This document shows positions 34,051 through 44,690 of a stretch of 64,000 bases of DNA, piece by piece. The stretch covers positions 342,254 through 406,253 of the forward strand of contig JACCGJ010008366.1 in assembly GCA_013407085.1 (NCBI GenBank), given 5' to 3'. The notes under the pieces were generated by a model. The model was not told where the DNA came from, searched no databases, and saw nothing but the letters and a program-made list of their open reading frames with translations. This stretch comes from Atriophallophorus winterbourni (taxonomy: Eukaryota; Platyhelminthes; Trematoda; Plagiorchiida; Microphallidae). Both the position numbers and the translations under genes were made by a program. Every line of letters starts with the position of its first letter. The first letter of the stretch is position 1.

Positions 34051-34640
34051 TTTAACACCAGAAAAATATGTTATAATATTTAATATTAATACAACTATAA
34101 ATAATTTATACTTAAACGGCATTAAAGGCTTTTAGTTTTTTAGATAAAAAATTTAAAGTGGCATATAAATTATTTCTTGAGAATTTGCTTTTCAGCATTG
34201 TTGAAATTCAACAAAATACACTCTCCTAATTCGTGAAATGATAAAGTGAATTCCCAAGCGGCCTATTTGTGTTTGAAGTTGCATGTTGAACATCATTCAT
34301 GAATAAAAATTGCTATTCGGACGCACCCAAACATGCCTTTTCCCTACTGTGCAGTCGCATTTTTGTTGCTCTGACACTTCTGCTCATATCTTCGCCGAAT
34401 CTGCTTGGATTTCTCTCATTCCAAGAATTCTGTGCTACTTTCGATCATATCTATCGGAATTTATTTGTTTTGCTCTTGTCAACGGATTAGCAGCAAAGTT
34501 ATCATATCGGCGTAAATTTCACAGTTTGCTCACGCGCGCAAACTTTTTTCAATCGCTAACTATTCTACGGTTTTTGCTATCATTGCAAGGATCACGTCGA
34601 GCTACGAATTTTGATACTTATTTCTGTGTTCTAGCTTGTG
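34051..34640. other. No gene recognised; possible 5' leader of the next element
   Basis: AT-rich up to about 34300, then a more balanced stretch (34310-34660) in which open frames of 60-116 codons overlap. The latter lies directly before the ORF1 start of the family A element and is probably its 5' untranslated leader. Nothing in it matches a protein I know. Confidence 0.4.
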
Positions 34641-34672
34641 TAGTTAACGAGTTATATTAGATTATTTGCAAC

Positions 34673-36217
34673 ATGACGAAATCACGTGTTCCAAAACAGC
34701 CACCTCGACCCGTCGAACAAAAACCCGTCACACAGCCGAACAACCCAATTCAGGTTAACTAACATGTTTCACCGCATCACGAGAACCAACATACGGACTA
34801 AAAAATCGATCGATCAAACTGTGGCAGCGACATCGAACCAACTTGACCTCATTGCCAAGTGCCTGGATCCGGCGAACGCAACAATGGTCACGGCCGGCCC
34901 AGCTGATAGGACGAATCTCGACACGCAGAATTGTCCCGAAGTCACGTGCAAAGCATGCGAACAACCGGTGAGTCCCATGGCGCGTAAAGTAATAACGTGT
35001 TTTCTGTGTATGGGTAAAATCCATGGTAAATGCGACCGCACTTTAGCCCCTGACTCGATAGCATTATTAAATAATGAAATGGTTCCAGGTGCATGCTATA
35101 TCTGTGTTCGTTGCAGAGCTACATCTTTGCACAAAGCCTTCGACGTGTGGAAGAAATGTTGGTAAATCATGTGAGTACGCAAGTGATCACTGATGTAAAC
35201 CATCATATCAATACATCGATTTCGGAACCACCATTGAAGGAATCTAAGACTAAGGCTATTCGGGTGCCAAAAAAGCCAAAAAGCAGGGTTATTCCCGTTT
35301 TGGAATCAGCTAAAACGACCACAGAAGTAGGAAATTCTTACAGAGATATGCTGTTACGGTCGACCTCAGCTGTACACTCCAAAACTGCTGTACCCGACTC
35401 ACAAAGTCAAGCCACAAATGTTTTTAATTCTAAAACGCCTGACTTTCCGATACGCAAAAAGAACACCCCATACACGCTGAACGTGATATGTACGAATGTC
35501 AGCGAGTCCCAAGAAAGCCTGTTTGATAGCAAACAGAAACACGATGTCGAGAAATGGTCTGAGCTTTGTCACCTAATGAAAATTGAACACGTAAACGCAG
35601 AAAAAGTGACTCGTCTAACCCGCCATTCAACTTCACCTCATATTGGTCAACCTCGCTTGCTCAAGGTAACACTAAAATGCGAGGCTGATATCGAGAACGT
35701 ATTGCTGAATGCATACCTACTCAAGTCAGATTCCGACTCCAACTGCCGCATATATCCCGATGTACCATGGTGGGAAAGGAAGGGCAGCTTGAACGACAGG
35801 GAACAAACGGTATCGCGAAGTATAGTTCTACTTGGTGTACCAGAAAATACTTCTAAAGCATCGAATCAGGAAACGGTAGAGCACGACGTCAAACAATGGC
35901 GCTACATTGCGTGTTCTCTCGATATTTCTAATGCCGTTGTTGTGGACACTTTTCGAGTTCCTTTTTCGCCAAAATACAAGGGGGATGGACCGAAACCTCT
36001 GAAGATTACGTTCTTGACCAGCGCTATGGCTGAAATAGTAAGGTCGGAATGGACAAAAGGGAAACGAACACTACCCAAGGATGTTAGACTTAGCCCACCC
36101 AAACCAAGTCAAACACTCTCCCGTTTGGAGATAGCGGATAGCAGCGTTTCCATCCAAATGGAGGAAATCAATGCATCAAAAAACGTCGTAGGTCCGGCTC
36201 AAATCGAGTCGGACTGA
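34673..36217 (+). pseudogene. Family A ORF1 with a PHD-like cysteine module
   Basis: A probable start at 34673 (MTKSRVPKQPPRPVEQ) runs in a frame that soon stops. The frame from 34686 carries 'VTCKACEQPVSPMARKV', 'CFLCMGKIHGKCDRTLAPDS' and 'CYICVRCRAT', an eight-Cys/His arrangement resembling a PHD finger. A third frame, 35093-36217 (374 codons), carries the rest: 'YTLNVICTNVSESQESLF', 'RIYPDVPWWERKGSLND' and 'DTFRVPFSPKYKGDGPKP'. Two frameshifts are therefore needed to explain it. The C-terminal part holds two similar halves ('VICTNVSES' and 'VLLGVPENTS', each followed by 'KHDVEKW' or 'EHDVKQW'), an internal duplication. It probably binds nucleic acid. Confidence 0.78.
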
Positions 36218-36339
36218 GCAATTCACACCGAAAACTAATTGTCGATTCAAGCCGTCGGCGACCAATAAGACGCACACATGTTTTACCATCCAAAGAAGCC
36301 GGACCAATAACTTCGGTTTACACCCCGTCATTACTCACG

Positions 36340-39105
36340 AAAAATACGATTAAGTGCATCTATACAAACGCGAACAGCCTTTTCAACAAATTAATCGAAT
36401 TGTCCGAGATTTGTAATGAAACGGCGCCAGACATAGTTGCAGTAACAGAAACGTGGTTCCATGCCTCATTGTCTGATAATGAACTCTCTTTGCCCAACAT
36501 GTCTCTATTCCGGCGTGACCGTTTAGGCGATGGCGGAGGAGCAGCACTCTACTTCAAGCAATCGTTTATCTGTAGAGCTATGAACGACGTGATCCTTGAT
36601 ATCACTGACACACTTTGGTGTTCTCTGACTCTTACTTCAGGAGACCAATGCATTATTGGAGTGATCTATCGTTCTCCAACAGCAACTCTCGATCTAAACA
36701 ATAAACTGATTAATGCTTTGCGCTATGTAACAACGCGATACAATACTCAAATATTAATAATGGGGGATTTCAACTTTCCCCAGCTCTATAGCCGGAATGA
36801 TCATCCATCAGAGGCACTTGAAAATGAACTTCGAGCCGTTTTGGATTACGCACCCCTTTATAACCACGTTTTTGGATTTACTCGTATGAGAGGATCAGAC
36901 CAGCCGTCTACCTTGGACCTTATACTTACATCAGATCCCACAGCTGTTGAGAATATCGTTTATAAACCGCCGATCGGACGAAGCGATCACGTTGTCCTAG
37001 AATTCGAGTACGTTTGTAGCGCTAGACGCAATAGTGACGGGACAAAATGCGTCAGAATGGTGAACTACCGTGCTCTGTGTGCCGAGTTACAAAGCACTAG
37101 TTTCGCACAACTGGATTACTCCGATCCGGATAGTCATTGGCGATCTCTCTTACAGCACCTCAAATCTATATTGGAGGAACATTCAATGTTTGCTTTGAAG
37201 AAAACGTCTCAACGAAATAAATTTTTACTACGAAGCAGGACTAAAAAGTGGATGAAACAAAGGGCAGTAGCGTGGGAGTTTCACAAGGCTACCAACACAG
37301 CTGATTCTTGGGCACAATTTACACGACTGAGAAACAAAGTTATCAGCTTAATTCGAGATGATAAACAAGCGTTCTAATCGCAATTGATTTCTCAGATGCA
37401 CCAGAATCCGAAGCTCTTGTATAGACTTGTAAACGATAGAACAAATATTAAACCAGGAGTCTTTGCCCTGAAAACTTCGTCCGGCTTCACAGAATCCATA
37501 AATCAGACCGCGGACCTGTTAACAGACTTTTATGCCGGAGTTTTTGCGCCGAAATCCATGGAGCCTGATCAGGAAACAATCGTTCGACTTGACCGACCGA
37601 CCTTGAGTGAAGTATTGATTACTCCGATGGTGGTAGCGCAGTACTTACGAAAATTAAATGTAAAGAAATCTCCAGGACCAGACGAGATAACTCCAAAGCT
37701 GCTCAAAACCTGCCATGCGCAGCTATCTGAACCTCTATCTTGCATGTTTAATAATTCGCTCCAAGCTGGCGTAGTGCCACAAGATTGGAAACTGGGACAA
37801 ATAATACCAATTTACAAAGGTGGTTGCCGTTCTGATGTTTAAAATTACAGGCCGGTGACCTTGCTGTCTTCGGTATCAAAAGTTTTTGAGCAAATAATAA
37901 CAGCAGAAATCGTGCGACATCTGGAAACGAATCAAATTTTGGCAGTTGTCCAACATGGATTTCGCAGAAATCGCTCTTGTCTAACAAATTTGCTGGCAAG
38001 CTTAGACGATTGGACGAGGATTGTAGATGCGGGGGGCTGTATTCATGCGTGCTACCTGGACATTTCTAAAGCGTTCGACAGAGTTGATCACAATTTACTC
38101 TTGAACAAGCTAAAGAAACACGGTGTTGTTGGAAGACTATACGAATTGCTAAGAGATTACCTCAGCAACAGACACATCCGAGTTCGTGTGGACGGCCTAT
38201 TATCGAAGAACATCGATGTCACTAGCGGAGTTCCACAAGGCTCAGTGCTTGGACCAATACTGTTTCTAGTCTATATGAACGATATACCACTACCAAATGA
38301 TAGTAAGATGGTTTTGTTTGCTGAAGATATAAAAGTATGGAGGCAAATCAGAAATGCTGACGATTGTATCTTGCTGCAAAACGATTTGAGTGCTTTGTTC
38401 AACTGGTCATCTGAAAATAAACTGTCATTGAATATGCAAAAGTCGAAGATGATTCAGATTGGTCGTGACCTTGGCTTTTCCTATCCATACAAGCTCGGCG
38501 ACATTAACCTGGAGTACACTGAAAAAGAAAAGGACCTAGGTGTCTGGATTTGCGGCAGTTTGAAAAATGGTCTACAATGCGAAACCGTTTACAAAAGCGC
38601 GTCTCGGCTGCTCGGCATGCTACGGCGGATATTTGGACGTTTTTCTCCGGGGTGTTTTCCTCTCATGATGAATACATATATACACCCGGTTCTAGATTAT
38701 GCCGCACAAGCCTGGACACCATGGCTCCAAAAAGACATCTTACTCCTGGATCGCATATACCGGAGAGCTTCTAAGCTTGTCATTGGTCTCGAAAATATGT
38801 CATTCGCCAGGCGACTCAGACAACTGGAAATGAGGACACTTGCACAAAGGAGAATGCGAGGTGATCTCATCCTCGCATACAAAATACTAACTACTGTTTC
38901 CCACCCCCTGGATATATTATTCCACCTTCGAACTTCCAGCAACAGCCGTGGCCATGGTTGCAAGTTGGAAATACCACATTCCAAACGGAACTGCCGCAGG
39001 TATTTTTATTCCGTACGTGTGTGCTTTGCTTGGAATTCCCTACCTTCCGATTTGGTAAGCTCAAACAGCTTATCTATATTCAAATCAAACTTGACGATTA
39101 TATGA
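36340..39105 (+). pseudogene. Family A ORF2: endonuclease plus reverse transcriptase
   Basis: One frame runs through the element with TAA stops only at 37375-37377 and 37840-37842. Endonuclease: 'CIYTNANSLFNKLIEL', 'IVAVTETWFHASLSDN', 'ILIMGDFNFPQLYS' and 'PPIGRSDHVVLEFEYV', all catalytic positions present. Linker: 'NVKKSPGPDEITPKLLKTCH'. RT: 'NYRPVTLLSSVSKVFEQII', 'QHGFRRNRSCLTNLLASL', 'CYLDISKAFDRVDHNLLL', 'SGVPQGSVLGPILFLVYMND' and 'VLFAEDIKVWRQIRNADD'. The FADD box is FAED. Thumb: 'YIHPVLDYAAQAWTPWLQKD' and 'RRMRGDLILAYKILT'. The second stop sits inside 'DV*NYRPVT', where an AAA to TAA change would explain it. Confidence 0.87.
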
Positions 39106-39157
39106 GAGCTAGCTATAAAAGCTTTCATGTTCCCATGATTTTGATTTTATTTATATA

Positions 39158-39227
39158 CTTATATATATATATTATTATATTTATATATATATATATAATA
39201 TAAATATATATATATGTTAATATATGT
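39158..39227. repeat. (TA)-rich simple repeat
   Basis: An imperfect (TA)n tract ending the family A element, with runs such as tatatatatattattatatttatatatatatata. It probably derives from the 3' tail of the insertion. Confidence 0.85.
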
Positions 39228-39239
39228 ACTTACCTATTT

Positions 39240-39552
39240 CCCCCTGTGGCTTATTGTAAAGTTAATTCCTTTTTCAACCATAAATCTTGTATCTTGAATT
39301 AACCAATTTCCTATATTTCAAACATTTTCTGTTATTTTTATTATTTAGTTTTTCAATGATCTATAAATTTTTCATGTTTTATACAAGCTACCATCGGCAC
39401 GAATGTTACCCAACTATTTTATTTTGTTGCTAACGAAAAATATGTATTCATGTTCGACCTTAACATTTGTAAAATCACTGTTTTATTTGACTCACTTGTT
39501 CATAAAAACAAATGATCATGCATCGCATGACTTGGTGCACCCAAGAATATAC
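39240..39552 (+). mobile_element. Family B 3' terminus (5'-truncated insertion)
   Basis: The end 'gatcatgcatcgcatgactt' and 'acccaagaatatacaatatt' (39513-39558) matches the outer end of the palindrome right arm at 45896-45940, where 'tccaagaatatatattatta' follows the same kind of block. Both lead into TTA units. It therefore appears to be the 3' end of a family B insertion whose TTA tail expanded into the array that follows. There is no intact coding sequence in it. Confidence 0.5.
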
Positions 39553-39724
<172 letters not shown>

Positions 39725-40501
39725 CTGCACTTTGTTTCACTCAGCTCCTAGCGTACTTATCTTGGGTGATTTCAACCTCCCAGAAATAGATTGGCCTGTC
39801 CCCACTGGTGTAGTCACCCAGCAATCTGACACCTTTCTCGAATAGCTATATAATCATGCGTTGCACCGGCATGTGAATGATCCTACAAGGTTTCGCCATG
39901 GATGCACTCTTGACTTGGTATTGTCGTCCGAGCTAGAAGCCATTTTGTATTTAAACTACCAACCGCCGTTCGACAAAAGCGATCACGTAATGATAAGCTC
40001 CGAAGCGATTTTGCTTCTTCACAAACCTTTCTCTCCTCCTAGACGTAATTTTAGGCTTGTAGACTGAGGTTTACTCTAGCAGACTTCAAAATCTTCCCTT
40101 CAGTTATCTAGCGATCCCAATGTAATTGAGAACTGGGATAGAATTTGTAATTATCTAAACGGGTTACAACACACGCACGCTCTGCTGCAGTGTGTGAGAA
40201 GGCATTAAACGTCACCCTGGTGGTCTGCTCGAGTCCGTAGGTCTACCCGTAAATGGGATCGCCTATGGCGGCAATATAAGCTATCCCTTAGTTTTGGTTC
40301 TTGGGCCCGCTAAAAAATCGTTTGGAATGCCTCTGTTAAATTACAGCGTTTGCTCAAACAGGAATTTGTGTTATCTTTAGCTAGGGATGCTAAATCCAAC
40401 CCAAAAAGGTTTTGTAGCTACACACAGTCAAAAGGAAAAACTAGGGAAAGCATAGAGATTTCAAACTGAAGGACGGAAAAGCAGCTGATGCCGACCTGTC
40501 T

Positions 40502-41150
40502 ATGGTGACTGCCTTCTCAGGGATTTTCAGTAGCGTTCAACGACCGGATAATTTTTCAAACGCACCGTCAGGTCTGCTTGACCTGACACCTGGTGTCAAT
40601 GTATTAGATGAGTTGTCCTTCAGTGAGTCTGAGGTGTATGACGCACTTATCCATGTTTGGGTCAACAAATCTGAGGGACCGGATGGTATCTACTCAGTTA
40701 TGCTTAAAAAGCTTGACGCAGTGCTTACCGAACTGTTTTGCCAGCTCTTGAATTCATGCCTGCAACTGGGAGTTGTTCCCAGTAAGTGGATGGAAGCCAT
40801 AGTCGTGCCAATACCCACGGGTGGTTGCAGGCCAACTGTTGGAAACCATAGACCTGCCAGCCTGACTAGCATCGTCACAGAAGTACTAGAAAAACAATTG
40901 CGTGACAAAATCTGTTAGCATTCTCTGTTGAGTGTAACTCAACATTTATTTCTTAAAGGTAGATCCTGCTTGACTAACCTTCTTAGTTTTCTCCATACTG
41001 CAACTAAAATGCTGTCAGTCAGAGCCCTCTATTTAGATTTTAGCAAGGCTTTTTATTCCGTTAGTCACCGCTTTCTAGAGATCAAGCTAACAGCAAAGGG
41101 CATACAGCGTAGTCTACTTGCTTGGATAAAAGCATTCTTACAGGTATGAC
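40502..41150 (+). pseudogene. Family C RT fingers and palm remnant
   Basis: The first frame (to 40918) contains 'DELSFSESEVYDALIHVWVN' and 'SEGPDGIYSVMLKK', then 'QLGVVPSKWMEAIVVPIPTG'. It stops at TAG 40916-40918, and the frame from 40928 continues with 'GRSCLTNLLSFLHTATKML' and 'FSKAFYSVSHRF'. The normal Asp after SKAF is Tyr. The catalytic block is missing further on. Confidence 0.72.
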
Positions 41151-41274
41151 ATTCAGAGTTTGGGTTGGATCCACGTTGTCTAGCTGAACCGACGTGATCA
41201 TTGGGGTCCCTCAAGGTTCGGTACTCAGTGCTCTTCTATTCCTAATTTTGATTGATGATTGAAGATACCTTGAT

Positions 41275-41919
41275 GCACGACCTTGAGCGGGTCATAAATT
41301 GGTCATACCAGTGGGATCTCCAACTGAACCTAAATAAAAGCCAACTCTTGTCAGCACTGGTTGAAAGGATTTCGGTCCGGGTGGCGGGGAATTCCCTCAA
41401 TGTTAACGACACACAGTGTGTTAAGGATTTGGGATGACTGGTTAGGGCTAACTTCAAATGGGAGGACCAATGTGCCGCTGCGGCTCAGCGTGCAAGCAAG
41501 TTATTTTTCGGCTGAAATCAGTGCCATCAAACAGAAGACTCGATGTATTCCTGTCACTGTACAAGGCATTAGTTCGGCCGCATCTCGAATACTGTGTTCA
41601 GGCGTGGTGTCCTCACTACAAAAAGGACATCCTTCGACTTGAAAGCGTACAGCGCCTCGCAACTCGCATGATTGAGGGTCAGCGAGGGAAACCGTACGCT
41701 GCGCGCCTAATGTCTCTCTATCTTTTATCCTTTAGGAGCCGTCGTTTAAGAAGTGACTTAATAGACACCTTTAAGATCTTGAGGGGTTTGAGTGGCGTGC
41801 CAATGAACGACTTCTTTACCTTAAGCCCCGAGCTAGGCACCCGGGACCATTCGCCTAAAATTGCTAAGAAACGATGTCGGCTAGACTCCAGGAAACACTT
41901 TTCAGCCATAGGGTTGTAA
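41275..41919 (+). pseudogene. Family C RT thumb / C-terminal region
   Basis: One part at 41252-41437 reads 'RVINWSYQWDLQLNLNKSQL'. The other at 41458-41919 reads 'RPHLEYCVQAWCPHYKKDI', 'SVQRLATRMIEGQRGKPYAA' and 'LSPELGTRDHSPKIAKKRCR'. It is very similar to 58870-59510 ('RPHLEYCVQAWSPYLEKDI', 'VQRLATRMIVGQSGRSYQER'), which defines the family. Confidence 0.78.
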
Positions 41920-42671
41920 ACTTCTGGTACATTTTTCCAGAAGAACTTATATCCTGCAGAAACTTCTCGAGTTTTAAGCAGGGTTTGTACCGCAACTGGG
42001 GTAAGTTTTTTCCCTAATACTCTCTTTAATTGCTATACAAACTTAGGTAGTTCATATTTTAGCGTTATCCCGTAAATAAAGTAAGGGATAGAGTTATCTA
42101 TGTTTTATATTTATTATACACGATGCGACTTCAGCTGACCTTTCAACGTGCTGGTGAAGAGAAGCTGCTTTTTCTTTTTTCAGCATCGGCTATAATGCGG
42201 TGCTTCCTAAATACAATCCGGATAATCTCTTGGTGTCGCGATCGTCGAAGATTTCCAATAGAAAGAACGAAAAAAATTGGCAGTGGTGGGTGCTTCTCTG
42301 CAACTTTCAACCGTAAGAAATTCTGGACGCTCGATTGGCTCGTTAGCCACATACTGTCCTGTGCAAACTGAACTGAACTGAAAGCGATTCACAAAGTTGC
42401 ACAGCAACCTTACGCAGTGTGTTCGTTGTGATTCGGTTTACTTCCATTGATGAATTTTTACGTAGCTGTATGACATTTTATATACGCGTTTAGCGGTGAG
42501 CATCATCGTAGAAATAATAAGAGGAATGGTGGTGATATTAATCAAGCATGTTGGACAATTATAGAATACTGGTATTTAGTGATCGTTCCTGGTATTTGCG
42601 GTTTCCATAGAAGTCGATGTGGAGCCGCCATCAATTGTAAGTGAAGGTTATATCATTTTTTCCCTTCATAA

Positions 42672-44135
42672 TGATAATATATATTCTTGGACATCCAAGG
42701 CATGTAATACATGATCAGTTTATCAAAATTTGAACAGCAAAAGAAAATATAACAGTGCAAATCACTGAAGTGAGTGGGATGTTTAAACATTTTTCCCGTT
42801 CAATAATGGAAACGAATATACAGTAAGCAAGAAAAAATCTTAATGTCTAATAACAATAAGGTTTCATTTAGATTTTGTCAGGATTTACGAATGGCAAGGA
42901 TGCGAAAAAACGGAGAACAGAAATGGAATGTAATTATGGAAAAGGTGGAGTGAATTGTAATGAAGTTGTCATAAAAAAAATCATATATAAATTATATATG
43001 CTTCAATTTACATTTTTTTACGTGAACATTGGTTGAGCAGATTGAAAAGGGAACATGAATCATTCATCATAGGAAAATCTAAGAAATTGTGGGGATGAGA
43101 GAGGGTGTGGTTAATAGAATGGGAGTACGGTACGCTGTGTGCTCCAATACTCTTGAAGAATTAAGGACGAATCGAACCAAAATGTGTTCACCAGCCGGGT
43201 ATTCGTTATCTTCAGGAGAGTAAATCGCATACGGAACAAATCTCGGGCGGATAGATTTCGACCCAGTTTCAGTGATGGTTCGGCATTCAAAGACACCGGA
43301 ATATAATGAAAGTTATTCTCTTCACCAGCATGGTGAGAGGTCATCAACGTAAAATAGTTCATCATTTAAAAAAATAGAAATGTACATTAAAAACATAATG
43401 AATTTCAGTTTTTTTACTTTTTTATTTTTATGGTAGATTTTATTGTTTTGCAAGTTTGGAAAAAAATATGACATTTATAAGCCTCCCATGGAATAAAAGA
43501 CAGTTATATACATAATGGTGTATAGAAAATGTCATGGAAGGCAATGTTGACAAATAGACAAATGTGATGCAAGTCCCAACCTATGACGAGACATGCATAG
43601 ACCCTAGCAAACCTGACACTACAGCAGCGATATAAATAGATAATCATAAAAATAATTTTTTAGATGTTTCGAAATTTTTTTAGAGAAATTCTTTCACGGT
43701 AGAAACCTGAATTGAAACAATAAGGATAACTTTGTCTAAAGCAAATGGGGGTAAGATGAGCCCAAAGAGATACAATAAGTAAAGGTACATATAATACTGG
43801 TCTCAGGTTTTGATGTAACATACATAGACCCTAAGTAACCTGACACTTAATAATACCATGTATTTCGGACATTGTAGACAGTTCTATGCGTGTGCCTATG
43901 TACAAAATACTTCCAATTGGTTCAATAACCAGGAATACAGTGACAAAATTTGTTGTCCATAGAAGTGTTTATTTTGAGAATTGTGCATAGCGATAGAGCA
44001 GTAAGAGAATCTACGAGTGTTTTAAATTCACCTGTAGATGTGCACATGCGAAATGGAGTGGAAGAGAATTCCAAAGCTACGCATACCTAATTAGAACGAA
44101 GTTTTGTCGAAATTTAGTGCGAGTAAGGGGAATAT
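42672..44135 (-). repeat. Left arm of a large palindrome (family B 3' end, antisense)
   Basis: This 1.46-kb stretch is the reverse complement of 44475-45940. Landmarks pair exactly. The 84-codon frame at 43365-43111 equals that at 45246-45500. The block 'ggttcaataaccaggaatac' (43919) pairs with 'gtattcctggttattgaacc' near 44673. The outer end (tatattcttggacatccaag) pairs with 45910-45930. The inner end contains the last codons of an RT, read on the minus strand. Identity is very high near the centre and lower toward the outside. Confidence 0.93.
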
Positions 44136-44690
44136 TCCTCCTTCGTGAAAGTAGACTAAGTCTATATAAAATGAAAGTATTACCGCTTTTTGACTACTGT
44201 AATATAGCCTACTCTCACATCGCTAGGCGTGACTGTATTCTCTTAAAAAGCATTCAACGTAGAGTTAGCAAAATCATGTTAGGCTACTCTAATCCTTCAT
44301 CTTATGAAGTAAGATGCAATCTACCAGACACTGACCTGCTATTGTTACGCAAAATTCGCCTCAATGTTTTTCTTTTCTTCCGAATCATCACAGAGCACCG
44401 AGTTAAGCTTAGGTCTACCATGCGCTTCCAAGATTGCGATCGTTCTGTACGACGTAACCGAATGAAGCTATTACATATTCCCCTTACTCGCACCAAAGTT
44501 CGACAAAACTTCTTTCTAATTAGGTATGCGTAGCTTTGGAATTCTCTTCCACTCCATTTTCGCATGTGCACATCTACAGGTGAATTTAAAACACTCGTAG
44601 ATTCTCTTACTGCTCTATCGCTATGCACAATTCTCAAAATAAACACTTCTATGGACAACAAATTTTGTCACTGTATTCCTGGTTATTGAA
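44117..44690 (+). pseudogene. Family B RT C-terminal region at the palindrome centre
   Basis: The frame from 44117 reads 'SRLSLYKMKVLPLFDYCNIA', 'LLKSIQRRVSKIMLGYSNPS', 'LLLRKIRLNVFLFFRIITEH' and 'TRTKVRQNFFLIRYA', ending at a TAG (44531-44533) where Trp would begin the usual 'WN.LP' motif. The same frame continues past it with 'NSLPLHFRMCTSTGEFK'. Part of this lies in the unique spacer and part in the right arm. It is a 5'-truncated RT tail with no palm. Confidence 0.72.

Larger units (their letters stand above)
34640..39235 (+). mobile_element. Family A (CR1-like) non-LTR element, best-preserved copy
   Basis: This is the most complete non-LTR element here. It has ORF1 (about 34673-36217, frameshifted), then ORF2 (about 36340-39105) with endonuclease and RT in one reading frame interrupted by two TAA codons. 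A (TA)-rich 3' tail lies at about 39158-39227. Because ORF2 retains one frame over 2.7 kb, this insertion is younger than its relatives at 1350, 18030 and 29990. It should still be inactive because of the two stops, the ORF1 frameshifts and a Glu in place of the first catalytic Asp of the RT (38323-38325). Clade assignment to CR1/Jockey is by motif and ORF layout. Confidence 0.88.
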
